Position numbers and translations under genes: made by a program. DNA of 64,000 nt. It comes from Flammeovirga pectinis (lineage in GTDB: Bacteria > Bacteroidota > Bacteroidia > Cytophagales > Flammeovirgaceae). The stretch is from the NCBI RefSeq assembly GCF_003970675.1, contig NZ_CP034562.1:2294001-2358000 (forward strand), written 5' to 3'. Shown piece after piece: positions 25,962-35,268 of this stretch. The notes under the pieces are model-generated. The model worked only from the letters and a program-made list of their open reading frames with translations, was not told the DNA's origin and ran no database searches. Numbering within the stretch: the stretch's first letter is position 1; every line of letters starts with the position of its first letter.

Positions 25962-26261
25962 TACCTTAGTGAAATAAGTTCCAATGATAAAAAATGAATT
26001 AATTACAACTTATAATTGTATTACAGTTCCAATGTATTTTGAGTATACAAAATTAACAAAAAGACGGTAGAACCGAGATTTAAATCTCTTTGCTTACATA
26101 AAACTACTAAATACACCTTAAAATTCAATTAAACAGAAGAATTATTGCAGAATAAAGGATAAAAAAAAATCACTTTATAGTCCAAAATTTAACTTTTCAA
26201 AGTTAGATCTGTACTGTAAAGTGATTTTTAATTTTGTACGATAAGTAAAACCTTTAATGTA
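25962..26261. other. 300-base gene-free stretch
   Basis: AT-rich gap between two minus-strand genes. It holds the terminator of the YbjN-PspA operon at its right end (26165-26229) and presumably the promoter of the coiled-coil gene at its left end. No coding frame or RNA gene was recognised. Confidence 0.6.
26165..26229 (-). terminator. intrinsic terminator of the YbjN-PspA operon
   Basis: A 13-bp outer stem (26165-26177 with 26217-26229) enclosing a 39-base loop. The loop contains a smaller hairpin around AACTTTTCAAAGTT. A T-run follows on the minus strand. Confidence 0.75.
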
Positions 26262-27050
26262 TTACTTATCTTTAAGTTGTTCTTTTAATTTATCTAAATC
26301 AGATTGTCCCTCATTAGTTGCCGAAGCTGAAGTAGAATCACTCTTACCTGCTCCTAATTTCATTTTTTCTTTAAGCTCTTCTAAAGCTAAAGAAGATGAG
26401 CCAGCACCTGGTCCAATTGCTTTATTAATTTCTTCGTCAATAGAAACATTTGAATCTGCAATTTCTCCATAAGATTCTGCTAAAGCTTCTTGTTCCTCCA
26501 CTTTATTCTTCATTCTTTCCAACATAGAAACAGTACTTGTAGAATCTATACTAGCAAGTTGTTTATTGATTTTTGAAGAAGCTTCTGATACTTTTGCTCT
26601 TGCTTTTAATGTTTTCGCTTCATTTTCCCATTGTGAAATTTGCGATTTTAAACGTTGTACATTTTGCTCCATTTTAGCAACTTGTCCATCATTTTGATTC
26701 ACCATTTTCTCATGAGTAGCCGCCGCTTGAACAGCCTGTTCTTTTTTAGAAAGTGCTTCTGTGGCTAATCTATCTGCATCTGCAGCATCAATTTGTCCTG
26801 AGCTCGCTTTTTGTAAAAGTAAAACTGCTTTTCTTTCCCAATCACCAGCTGCCTGACGGTGCTGTTCGTATTCTTTTCTAGTTCTTATAGATATTGCTTT
26901 TACTTGAGCTAACCCCTGTAAACTTTCATCTAAATCCTTTTTTAAATCACGAATCCCTTGATCCGTCATTTTAATTGGGTCTTCTAAACTATCTAAAGCT
27001 GCATTTGTTTCTGCAGACATCCATCCAAATATCCTTTTAAAAAATGACAT
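26262..27050 (-). CDS. pspA: PspA/IM30 family protein
   Basis: About 262 residues, the PspA/IM30 (ESCRT-III-like) membrane-stress protein. It begins with the amphipathic helix MSFFKRIFGWMSAETNAALD and continues with DPIKMTDQGIRDLKKDLDESL. A long coiled coil follows (QISQWENEAKTLKARAKVSE, MLERMKNKVEEQEALAESYG), with a Ser-rich C-terminal tail. It should bind and stabilise the inner membrane under envelope stress. The ATG at 27050 is chosen because the family begins with 'MsxFxRix'; an in-frame start at 27125 lies in the upstream gene. It is 13 bases after the YbjN-like gene, so the pair is an operon. Confidence 0.92.
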   Translation of the reverse strand: MSFFKRIFGWMSAETNAALDSLEDPIKMTDQGIRDLKKDLDESLQGLAQVKAISIRTRKEYEQHRQAAGDWERKAVLLLQKASSGQIDAADADRLATEALSKKEQAVQAAATHEKMVNQNDGQVAKMEQNVQRLKSQISQWENEAKTLKARAKVSEASSKINKQLASIDSTSTVSMLERMKNKVEEQEALAESYGEIADSNVSIDEEINKAIGPGAGSSSLALEELKEKMKLGAGKSDSTSASATNEGQSDLDKLKEQLKDK

Positions 27051-27063
27051 ATAAATATATATT

Positions 27064-27456
27064 TTAGTTGTGTGCGTAATTGAGTAATAAATCGTAATTT
27101 TCGCCAATAACAAGTTTAAAGGCATTTAATGTACCCTCAATTTCATTTTCGTCTAAATTTTCAAGCTCTAAAGTATCTCTAAATAATACTCTATTGCCTA
27201 CTGCATCAATTACAAATGCACCATGCACACACTCTCTGTTTTTCTCTAATAAAGTACGGTAGAATTCTGAGTTATTATCAGTTAAATCTAAAAGGTGCAT
27301 CTCAATTATTAAAATTGGATCTTCACAATCTACAATTACATTTAAAAGTCCTTCTTCTTCATCAGAAATAATAAATAATTCTTCAGTTTGGTCTTCGCTT
27401 TTAATATCGTAACCTAGGTTGATCAAATAGCCTTTTACCTTTTCAAAATTGTTCAT
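27064..27456 (-). CDS. YbjN-like / Tir-chaperone-fold protein
   Basis: A 130-residue acidic protein with the small alpha/beta layout of YbjN and type III chaperone-like proteins. The sequence around ELFIISDEEEGLLNVIVDCE provides two strands, then FYRTLLEKNRECVHGAFVID and VLFRDTLELENLDENEIEG. Such proteins are often found next to pspA in Bacteroidota and may chaperone or modulate it. It lies directly upstream of pspA, 13 bases apart. The function is inferred from fold and position only. Confidence 0.7.
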   Translation of the reverse strand: MNNFEKVKGYLINLGYDIKSEDQTEELFIISDEEEGLLNVIVDCEDPILIIEMHLLDLTDNNSEFYRTLLEKNRECVHGAFVIDAVGNRVLFRDTLELENLDENEIEGTLNAFKLVIGENYDLLLNYAHN

Positions 27457-27755
27457 GATTAAGTCTATTTCGTATGTTAATTACTAAATTTCTTCTATTC
27501 AAAATAAAAGAATTATAATGAATTTTACGAATATAAAATAAAATAGATGTCATTACTACCTTTCAATATTAAATCTTATTTACAAGCAACTTAAAACCAA
27601 TAGTTTAATTATTAATAAATACTAATTAAAAAAAATCTTTCTCCAATCAGCAACTGTTTTTCTTTCTGAGAAAAGAATTATCAATTATGAATTGTATATT
27701 TGTCGCAATCGGTTGAATACTACAACAAAACAAAATTTAAACTACCAAAACTATA
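27457..27755. other. 299-base divergent intergenic region
   Basis: Upstream region shared by the YbjN-PspA operon and glycogen synthase. It contains the -7-like TATATTTG at 27695-27702, about 54 bases before the glycogen synthase ATG. No good -33 TTTG is visible at the right distance. Nothing else was recognised. Confidence 0.5.
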
Positions 27756-29576
27756 ATGCCAGAAAACATGCATTTAAAAGAACGTCCTCTTCTTATTGAA
27801 GGAGCTTGGGAGGTGTGTAACCAAGTAGGTGGAATTTACACCGTTATAAAATCTAAGATATTAAATGTTTTATCTACTGTTGGAGATGAAAATTATTGTT
27901 TAATAGGGCCTTATGTTAGTGATAACGTATCCGCAATCTTTGAACCAATTGATGACCAAGGTGATGATCTTGTATCAAAGACTGTTAGATCTTTAAGAGC
28001 TAAAGGATATGAGGTATTTTATGGTAGATGGTTAGTTTCTGGTCGTCCAAGAGTTATACTTTTCAACCCTCTAAACGAAGCATGGAAGTTAGGAGATATC
28101 AAAAAATCATATTGGGAAAGTCATAATATTCCTTCTTTCGATGGAGACGCACTGTATGATCAAACATTAATGCTTTCTAGTCAGATTACAGACTTCTTCC
28201 AAGAGCTTGATAATACTAACCAAGGTAAGCAAAAGGTGATTGCTCATATGCATGAGTGGATGGTCGGTTTACCAATTCCTGAAATCAGAAGAAGAAAGCT
28301 AAATATTAAAGCTGTATTTACTACTCACGCTACTCTTCTTGGTCGTTATTTAGCAATGAATGATCCTGAATTTTATAACCACTTAGAGAAAGGTGTTTAT
28401 AATTGGGAAAAAGAAGCTACACATTTTAATATTTTACCTCAAGTTGCTATAGAAAGGGCAGCTGCACATGGAGCACATACATTTTCTACTGTAAGTAGAC
28501 TAACTGCTGTAGAATGTAAATATTTATTAGGTAGAGATACTGATGCTATTGTTCCAAACGGTATTAATATTAATCGTTTTGAGGCACTACACGAATCTCA
28601 AAACTTACATCAAACATATAAACAAAAAATCCATGAGTTTGTAATGGGACATTTCTTCCAATCTTACTCATTTGATTTAAATAATACTTTGTACTTCTTC
28701 ACCTCTGGTAGATATGAGTACAAAAACAAAGGTTTTGATTTAACTTTAGAAGCATTAGCTCGTTTAAATCATAAACTTAAAGTAAATAACATCAACAAAA
28801 CTGTTGTCACGTTCTTTATCACTAAAAAAGATTACGATTCGATTAATCCAATTGAGTTAGAATCTAGAGCAGTGTTAGGTGAAATCAGAAAAATTTGTGA
28901 TGCAATGGAAAAAAGTGTTGGAGAACGCTTATTCTATGTAGCATCTAAAGGTGATGTTTACGAAACACCAAGTATAGAAGATTTAATTCCAGAAAGTTTA
29001 CGTTTACAATTAAGACGTACTGTACAATCATGGAAAAGTTCTAGACTTCCGTTCATAACAACACACAATTTAAAAGATGATAGCAAAGATGATATCTTGA
29101 ACTTTGCTCGTCAATCTGGTCTTTTAAATTACGAAAGTGACCGCGTAAAACTTGTTTATCATCCCGATTTTGTTTCTTCTATGAATCCATTATTCGGAAT
29201 TGATTATGATGAGTTTGTTAGAGGTTGTCATTTAGGGGTCTTCCCTTCTTATTATGAGCCGTGGGGTTATACTCCTATGGAATGTGTTGCAAGAGGAATA
29301 CCTGCAGTTACTTCTGATTTAGCTGGTTTTGGTGACTTTGTGATCAACGATCTAAAGCGTACTAAAGTAGAAGGTATCGAAGTAATTCATAGAAAAAATA
29401 GTGATTACTCTCATTCTGCAGAGGAACTTGCTAATTATATGTATGATTTTGTTACTACAGACCGTAGAGATCGAATATCTCAAAGAAATACTGTAGAGCA
29501 ATCTTCTATTCATTTCGACTGGAACGAACTTTATAAGTACTATGTAGAAGCCTACAATATGACTTTAGAAAGATAA
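27756..29576 (+). CDS. glycogen synthase, GT3 (eukaryotic-type)
   Basis: A 606-residue GT3 glycogen synthase, the fungal/animal type rather than the GT5 GlgA. The family opening is present (LIEGAWEVCNQVGGIYTVIK, the donor-binding loop), then IAHMHEWMVGLPIPEIRRRK, FTTHATLLGRYLA, and EATHFNILPQVAIERAAAHG. The catalytic acidic region near the end has YYEPWGYTPMECVARGIPAVTS. It uses UDP- or ADP-glucose to extend alpha-1,4-glucan chains. The animal-type Arg-rich regulatory segments are not obvious, which suggests simpler regulation. It stands as a single gene with a terminator. Confidence 0.93.
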   Translation: MPENMHLKERPLLIEGAWEVCNQVGGIYTVIKSKILNVLSTVGDENYCLIGPYVSDNVSAIFEPIDDQGDDLVSKTVRSLRAKGYEVFYGRWLVSGRPRVILFNPLNEAWKLGDIKKSYWESHNIPSFDGDALYDQTLMLSSQITDFFQELDNTNQGKQKVIAHMHEWMVGLPIPEIRRRKLNIKAVFTTHATLLGRYLAMNDPEFYNHLEKGVYNWEKEATHFNILPQVAIERAAAHGAHTFSTVSRLTAVECKYLLGRDTDAIVPNGININRFEALHESQNLHQTYKQKIHEFVMGHFFQSYSFDLNNTLYFFTSGRYEYKNKGFDLTLEALARLNHKLKVNNINKTVVTFFITKKDYDSINPIELESRAVLGEIRKICDAMEKSVGERLFYVASKGDVYETPSIEDLIPESLRLQLRRTVQSWKSSRLPFITTHNLKDDSKDDILNFARQSGLLNYESDRVKLVYHPDFVSSMNPLFGIDYDEFVRGCHLGVFPSYYEPWGYTPMECVARGIPAVTSDLAGFGDFVINDLKRTKVEGIEVIHRKNSDYSHSAEELANYMYDFVTTDRRDRISQRNTVEQSSIHFDWNELYKYYVEAYNMTLER

Positions 29577-29581
29577 AACAA

Positions 29582-29619
29582 AAAACCCTCTTCCAAATTA
29601 ATTTTTGAAAGAGGGTTTT
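29582..29619 (+). terminator. intrinsic terminator of glycogen synthase gene
   Basis: Stem AAAACCCTCTT / AAGAGGGTTTT (29582-29592 with 29609-29619) just after the stop codon. Confidence 0.85.
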
Positions 29620-29628
29620 GATAAAAAA

Positions 29629-29657
29629 AGCCACATTTCTTAATTTAGAATGTGGCT
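29629..29657. terminator. second terminator hairpin, probably serving the minus-strand gene
   Basis: Stem AGCCACATT / AATGTGGCT (29629-29637 with 29649-29657), with T-runs on both sides. It lies between convergent genes and would stop the chalcone-isomerase-like gene on the minus strand. Confidence 0.85.
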
Positions 29658-29673
29658 TTTTTCATTTCAAATA

Positions 29674-30237
29674 TTATTGACCTAACATTAAATTCTTAAG
29701 CTTTTTATCCGCAGGTTTGTTTCCTAACCAGATACCAAACAATGCTCTTTGAAACTCTTCTCCTTCAACAGTTGTAAGAAGTTTATCATTCTTATATGCT
29801 TTTGTTGAAGTTCCGTCAGATACAAATTTGAATATATCTTCTGTTTCTATTTCTTCAGAAAATACAGAAATAAATGCATCAATTTCTTTTTGTAAAGGTG
29901 CTGTATTACCATTCAATGAGTTTTTAAACCCAGCTCTTACAGTTTCTTCCATTTTCTCTGCTGTAATTAAACTAGAAATGATATCTAATTGAATCATTTT
30001 TAATTCTTTACTATATAGTATTTTATTAGCATCAGATACTTTTGCTGGTAAGTATAAGCTACCAACATATAAAGATAAAAAGTATTTTGAACGTACCCCC
30101 GCTCCATTTAGAATTAAAGAAGTTCCGTCTACATCAATTTTATTTTGCAACGTAACATCCGAAATTTCTGTTGTTTGTGCGAAAGTAGAAACGAACGCAG
30201 TAAAAACGATAAGTACAGTAAGTAATGATTGTTTCAT
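29674..30237 (-). CDS. chalcone isomerase-like periplasmic protein
   Basis: A 187-residue exported protein with a signal peptide ending near STFA-QTTE. The mature part has the bacterial chalcone-isomerase-like (PF16036-type) pattern: LILNGAGVRSKYFLSLYVGSLYLP, then KEIDAFISVFSEEI, and LFGIWLGNKPADKKLKN at the end. The bacterial family is not known to act on flavonoids; lipid or fatty-acid binding is more likely but unproven. A single gene between two terminators. Confidence 0.88.
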   Translation of the reverse strand: MKQSLLTVLIVFTAFVSTFAQTTEISDVTLQNKIDVDGTSLILNGAGVRSKYFLSLYVGSLYLPAKVSDANKILYSKELKMIQLDIISSLITAEKMEETVRAGFKNSLNGNTAPLQKEIDAFISVFSEEIETEDIFKFVSDGTSTKAYKNDKLLTTVEGEEFQRALFGIWLGNKPADKKLKNLMLGQ

Positions 30238-30359
30238 CTTATTTATTCAAATAATTAACAGTTAAAAATCTCCGTAATAACAACTTTTTTTACGGATAAG
30301 ACAAGAGAGCAAAAATAATATAACGAATATTTATTTATGAATACTCATTCACAAAAAGC

Positions 30360-30395
30360 AAGCCACCAAAATAGTTTGAACTAATTTGGTAGCTT
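30360..30395 (-). terminator. intrinsic terminator of the ABC transporter gene
   Basis: An 11-bp stem with one mismatch (30360-30370 with 30385-30395), a few bases downstream of the stop of the ABC transporter gene on the minus strand. Confidence 0.75.
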
Positions 30396-30401
30396 TTTGA
30401 T

Positions 30402-33400
30402 TTATAATCTGATATTATCTTTATCTGCAAATCTTAGTTCAACCCAACGAACTAACCTTGCTAATAACCTAAAATACAACGCTATAGCCATAATAATGTA
30501 CATTCCCCACATTACAGCAATATTAAACCAGAAGGTTTTGAAAAATTGCCCCATAAAGTATTTTTTAGGAGCATAAAAATGAGTTCTAAATTCAAAAGGA
30601 TTTGCTTTAGCCTCAGGAAGATTATAGATAGGATATATTTTCTGTACTAATTTAGAACCATATTCTACTATTCGTTTTGTAGTTACAATATTAGTTACAA
30701 ACTCAGATATTTTATCGTTGGTATAAATATCTTTCAATTGTAAATAACGTTTCTTACCAAACTCTGATAATTGTTTTTGTACTCTTTCCTCCTTCTTTTT
30801 CTTCCAATAAATATATACTTGATTATAATGCCTTCTTGTTTCTTCTAAATACTTCTGAACCTTGTTTGCTTCAACAATATCAAAGGTGGCAATATCAAAA
30901 TTAGTTTGAATAGTAGGCTTTTCATCAAACTTACTTGACACCTCCATTTTTTGAAACTCATGTGATAGTAAATCTAAGTTATCATGATAACTATACTCTG
31001 AAATTTTACCGTCATGGTTTTCATTCAAATAAAGTTTACAATCTTCTATTTTACCTATCAAAGTAGGATAATAATATGTTCTTAAATAATCTGCTGAATA
31101 TATTTCAGTATCTACATCAAAGAATTCTTTCTCAAAAATATTATCTGAAAATTGTTCCACCATTAATCCTTCAAAAGCCCATCTAGAAGCCATTAATTCG
31201 CCTACTAAAGGAACTTTACCTTGTTGATTTTTGAATATAGGATTGATATTAGAATATTGAACTACTACTCCACCTAAAAGTAATTGAGGGATAAGTAAAA
31301 TTGGAATCAATATATAAACAGTTACTACAGATTTAAAGGCACTCGACACATTTAAACCTATCATATTTGCAACACAGGCTGTTGTAAATAACATGGCAAA
31401 ATACTCAACATATAATCCTTTAATACCCATTATTGTGTTCCCTATAACAACAAATACAATAATTTGAATAGCTGACATTCCAGATAGAATAGCCATTTTA
31501 GAGAATAGATAAGATGTATTACTCAGTGAGAGATACTTTTCTCTTTTCCGGATTGTCCTATCTTTTATAAGTTCTTCTGCACTAATCATCAACCCTAAAA
31601 AGAGTGCAACAATTACAGCCATAAAAACATAGGAAGGCATATTCATGTTTTCTCTAAAAACATAATCTACTCTATTTCCTAATTCATCTAAATGATAGAA
31701 ATAAACAATTAAAGAAAGCATTAAAGCTAATAATGGTGCTTGTAATAAGTTTACTGCAACATATTGCTTATTGTTGAACTTCGTATTTAGATCACGAAGA
31801 ATAAAAATTCTTAATTGCTTAAGCATTGAAGGTATTTCCAATGCATTTTTAGGTTTCTCTTTAACAGTCTCGATTTCAGGAACCTCAACATGTTCTTTAT
31901 ATTTAGCCCACCAATACGTAGGTTTCCACTTTCTCTTTCTAGTTCTGCGGCCGTACTCATCAAGAATTTTTGATTCAATAATTTCAAAAACTTGCTCAGA
32001 ATCTACATTTCCACAACGAATACACTCACTTTCTACATCTGCATAATTTGCTTCTCCTTTAAAGTAAGAAACTGCATTAATTGGGTTACCATAATATACA
32101 GGGTATCCGCCAGTATCTAATACCAACAATTTATCAAACATTTTATAGATGTCTGATGACGGTTGGTGAATAACTACAAAAATTAATTTACCACTATAAG
32201 TTAATTGTCTTAAAAGATCAATAACATTTTCAGAATCTTGAGATGATAATCCAGAAGTAGGTTCATCAACAAAAAGGATACTTGGTTCTCTTAAGAGTTC
32301 GAGGCCAATATTTAATCGTTTTCTTTGTCCACCACTAATTGTTTTCTCTAATGGGTTACCAACTTTAAGGTCTTTTACTGCATATAAACCAAGATTTTCG
32401 ATGGTTCTCATGATAGTTTTCTCAATTTCTTCATCAGAGAAATGAGCAAAACTTAATTTTGCAGCATAATATAAATTCTCATAAACAGAAAGCTCTTCAA
32501 TTAAAAGATCATCTTGAGGTACATACCCAATCATACCTTTCACTTCATCTTTCTCTTTATATATATCTATTCCGTTAATTAATACCGTACCGTCTTTTGG
32601 TTTACTTGAACCGTTTAATACATTAAGTAAAGTTGATTTCCCTGAGCCACTAGCCCCCATTAAGGCAACCATATTTCCACTTTCTTCAACTATATCAATT
32701 CCGTGTAAACCTTGTTTTTTACCAAAAAAGTAATTGATATTATTTGCTTCAAAAGAAATAGGATCAGAGTCAATTTTATTGATAAATAAAGCTGCCATCT
32801 CTGAATGGTAAAGATTAGCACCACTTTGGGTATTTATTCTAATTACCCCTCCCACATCAATAGGATACGCTCTATTTAAGTTCAATGGTTCTCCATTGAG
32901 CTGATAAAGGTGTGTACTAGAGGTTACTTTAACAAAATACATCCTAGCAAGGGGCATATATAAAACTGCTAGAGGAATTGTAACCTCTGCTCTATATAAA
33001 TGTCTCTTGTTATCATAGCCTTCTTTATTGTTTGAGATTGTCAAACAATGTCCTACCTCACTTAGTTTCTCAATATCATTGGTTGTTAAAAACCGTTGCA
33101 TCTTATCTAAACGCTCAAAGTCTAAATTAAATGCTTCACAAATTGTCTTTAGTATCTTCTGTTCTTCGTCAGAGAATACATCATTAGAAAATGCCAATTC
33201 TAAAAGATCTATCACCATAACAACACGTTGTCTTAGGGTTAAATCTTTTGCTGCACTTTCTGCAATTTGTTTAATCTGATTTTCATCTACATCAAGTCTT
33301 GCTTGACGCTCAAAAATCTCAACATATATATTGGTGTTACTCTCATGAAGGGTGTGTTTAAGGTATTCTTCTAGAATCTTAAGTGCCTCATCAATAGATC

Positions 33401-33461
33401 CGTCAGCACACGCCATTATTGCAAATAACTTGGTTAGCGACCTTAATACTTTTTCGCTCAT
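30402..33461 (-). CDS. ABCG-type ABC transporter with N-terminal TerB-like domain
   Basis: A 1019-residue fusion. Residues 1-130 look like a TerB/DjlA-type helical domain (LFAIMACADGSIDEALKIL, later FSNDVFSDEEQKILKTI). Residues 165-230 are a beta-rich FHA-like segment. The ABC domain follows with Walker A GASGSGKST (269-277), signature ISGGQRKR (375-382), Walker B SILFVDEPTSGL and the switch His in VVIHQPS. After a Cys pair (ECIRCGN) come about six TM segments split by a large extracytoplasmic domain (about residues 740-960), with the last TM at about 970-1000. This is an ABC-2 half-transporter that may homodimerise. The substrate is unknown. It is longer than typical ABCG half-transporters because of both extra domains. 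Confidence 0.85.
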   Translation of the reverse strand: MSEKVLRSLTKLFAIMACADGSIDEALKILEEYLKHTLHESNTNIYVEIFERQARLDVDENQIKQIAESAAKDLTLRQRVVMVIDLLELAFSNDVFSDEEQKILKTICEAFNLDFERLDKMQRFLTTNDIEKLSEVGHCLTISNNKEGYDNKRHLYRAEVTIPLAVLYMPLARMYFVKVTSSTHLYQLNGEPLNLNRAYPIDVGGVIRINTQSGANLYHSEMAALFINKIDSDPISFEANNINYFFGKKQGLHGIDIVEESGNMVALMGASGSGKSTLLNVLNGSSKPKDGTVLINGIDIYKEKDEVKGMIGYVPQDDLLIEELSVYENLYYAAKLSFAHFSDEEIEKTIMRTIENLGLYAVKDLKVGNPLEKTISGGQRKRLNIGLELLREPSILFVDEPTSGLSSQDSENVIDLLRQLTYSGKLIFVVIHQPSSDIYKMFDKLLVLDTGGYPVYYGNPINAVSYFKGEANYADVESECIRCGNVDSEQVFEIIESKILDEYGRRTRKRKWKPTYWWAKYKEHVEVPEIETVKEKPKNALEIPSMLKQLRIFILRDLNTKFNNKQYVAVNLLQAPLLALMLSLIVYFYHLDELGNRVDYVFRENMNMPSYVFMAVIVALFLGLMISAEELIKDRTIRKREKYLSLSNTSYLFSKMAILSGMSAIQIIVFVVIGNTIMGIKGLYVEYFAMLFTTACVANMIGLNVSSAFKSVVTVYILIPILLIPQLLLGGVVVQYSNINPIFKNQQGKVPLVGELMASRWAFEGLMVEQFSDNIFEKEFFDVDTEIYSADYLRTYYYPTLIGKIEDCKLYLNENHDGKISEYSYHDNLDLLSHEFQKMEVSSKFDEKPTIQTNFDIATFDIVEANKVQKYLEETRRHYNQVYIYWKKKKEERVQKQLSEFGKKRYLQLKDIYTNDKISEFVTNIVTTKRIVEYGSKLVQKIYPIYNLPEAKANPFEFRTHFYAPKKYFMGQFFKTFWFNIAVMWGMYIIMAIALYFRLLARLVRWVELRFADKDNIRL

Positions 33462-33558
33462 AAATCAGGTAATTTGTATAGTTTGAGTTAAAAACTCAAG
33501 ACCATAACAAGATTATTTTTAGTTAATGATATAGATACTAATTATAAATTAACAAAAA

Positions 33559-33586
33559 AGTCCTGTGATAACAAACCACAGGACTT
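33559..33586 (-). terminator. intrinsic terminator
   Basis: Stem AAGTCCTGTG / CACAGGACTT (33559-33568 with 33577-33586), followed by a T-run on the minus strand. It ends the lipoprotein gene and separates it from the ABC transporter gene. Confidence 0.85.
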
Positions 33587-33613
33587 CTTATATCTGATTA
33601 TAAGTAATTTTGA

Positions 33614-34519
33614 TTAATTACTAACAGTCATTTTTCTGATTTTCTCAACTTTTACAGTGATATCTCTTAGATCTTCAGCTTTAAGTTGGTACGTACCTTT
33701 ATTATCCTTTAATTTCTCTTCGAAATGTAAGTTCTTAAAAGCCTTTTGTAAATCAACAAATTCATTGTAATAAACTAAAGCAGCTTCGTTACCATCTTTA
33801 AGAGGTGCTAAGATTGTTACAATAGCATCTACAGAAGAAGATTGCTTAGCAATAGAACTCATTAAATCTACTAAAAGAGCATTTCTTGCTTCTTCTGGTA
33901 AATCTTTTGGAGCATTGTTTACTAACCCTAAAGAGATATGTAAACCTTCTAAAGTTGTACCTGTAATGATTAATGCCGCTACATCGTACTGAGAATTTGT
34001 ATTTAAGAATGCTTTAACTTGGCTTTCTGACTCAGAAATAACCTTAAGCATAGCTTCTTTGTCTGATAATGCAGCTTCTAACTTTTCGTTAAGGTCTTTA
34101 CCCATTGCTTGAGTAACACCAATCTTATCAGAAAGTTGTTTTGCTGTATTAAAGTAATCAATTGCTTCTTGTGCTTTATCAAAAGCAGATAAGTAAGCAA
34201 TATCTGATACATATACACCGAAGTTTAAAGCCGATGATACATCAGAAATTGTATATGATTGAGCTTTATCCTTACTGTTAAGTAAAGTAGCATCAAAGTC
34301 AGCACCACTTCTTTCCAATAAAACTGGAATATCAGTTGGCTCTGGAGCATTATTCAAAATAATGTTGAAATCAGCATTTGTCGCTTTTTGAGCAGCGATT
34401 TCTTTTTTTGCTTCATCCTTAGATGAATCATTAGATCCACCACATGCGATAAGGGTTGTAGCTAAGCCACATGCTAATGCCACTTTCCCTAATTGTCTGA
34501 TTTGTGAGCTTAACGCCAT
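33614..34519 (-). CDS. lipoprotein of unknown function
   Basis: A 301-residue protein with a lipobox (ACGLATTLIACGGS, with Cys at about residue 26), so it is anchored to the inner or outer membrane. The mature part is mostly helical, rich in Ala, Lys, Asp and Glu, with no catalytic motif seen. Segments such as FGVYVSDIAYLSAFDKAQEA and AALIITGTTLEGLHISLGLV recur as paired helices. The family is not recognised. It is a single transcription unit ending at the hairpin at 33559-33586. Confidence 0.8.
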   Translation of the reverse strand: MALSSQIRQLGKVALACGLATTLIACGGSNDSSKDEAKKEIAAQKATNADFNIILNNAPEPTDIPVLLERSGADFDATLLNSKDKAQSYTISDVSSALNFGVYVSDIAYLSAFDKAQEAIDYFNTAKQLSDKIGVTQAMGKDLNEKLEAALSDKEAMLKVISESESQVKAFLNTNSQYDVAALIITGTTLEGLHISLGLVNNAPKDLPEEARNALLVDLMSSIAKQSSSVDAIVTILAPLKDGNEAALVYYNEFVDLQKAFKNLHFEEKLKDNKGTYQLKAEDLRDITVKVEKIRKMTVSN

Positions 34520-34653
34520 AATTTATAATTTGATCAGGTTTTGTCAAAATAATTTCAAGCCCAAAAATAATTGTAAATATTTGTAATAAAAATAATAACA
34601 CAAATTCATATTAAAAAAAAACAACTTTATTAAAATCAGCTTATATTTGAGAC

Positions 34654-35223
34654 ATGGAAAATGAACTAGGATTTTTATCACAAATGTTTGATACTCTGTA
34701 TTTATTCCCTGAAGAATTAGAGGAGATTGAAATACCTGAGGAAGAATTAGTTGATGAAAATAAAGAAGAAAAAAAAATAGAAAAAACTTTAGAAGCACCC
34801 ATAGTTTTACCTAAAAAAGTAATTAAAAAGCAATTACCTACAGATTACTACGGGGAAAACAAAAGAAATATTGTAATTTTTATAGAGCATAGCGGTATAG
34901 ATATCTTTAGAAGTAAAGAGTTTCAATTACTTTTAAAAATACTCGGTGCTCTACAATTAACACTGCAAGAAGTTGCTGTAATAAATGTATTGGAACAAAA
35001 AGACAACCTCCCTAAATTAATAGAAAAGTTGTCTCCTAAATATTATCTATATTTTATTAATAGAAACGAAAGCCCTATTAGTGGGGATGAAGTTCCTAAA
35101 TATGTTCCAACAGAAATTGATAGCTTACCAGCAGTTGCTGCAGATAGTTTATCAAAATTATTACTTGATGTTGAAAAGAAAAGAAATTTATGGATGGCTT
35201 TAAAATCTTTATTTGATTTATAA
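34654..35223 (+). CDS. conserved-looking protein of unknown function
   Basis: A 189-residue soluble protein with an acidic, low-complexity stretch at about 19-45 (rich in Glu, with EEKKIEKTLEAP). A compact alpha/beta domain follows at about 65-189 (NIVIFIEHSG, LLLKILGALQLTLQEVAVIN). It ends in AADSLSKLLLDVEKKRNLWM and ALKSLFDL. The C-terminal 'ADSL ... K+.LW.ALK.LF' pattern recalls, from memory, a family of Bacteroidota hypothetical proteins with a UDG- or HolD-psi-like fold; this is a weak inference. It converges on the NuoH gene. Confidence 0.65.
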   Translation: MENELGFLSQMFDTLYLFPEELEEIEIPEEELVDENKEEKKIEKTLEAPIVLPKKVIKKQLPTDYYGENKRNIVIFIEHSGIDIFRSKEFQLLLKILGALQLTLQEVAVINVLEQKDNLPKLIEKLSPKYYLYFINRNESPISGDEVPKYVPTEIDSLPAVAADSLSKLLLDVEKKRNLWMALKSLFDL

Positions 35224-35268
35224 AATGCAAACCATATCAATCATGAAACGATTACTATGGTTTTCTTC

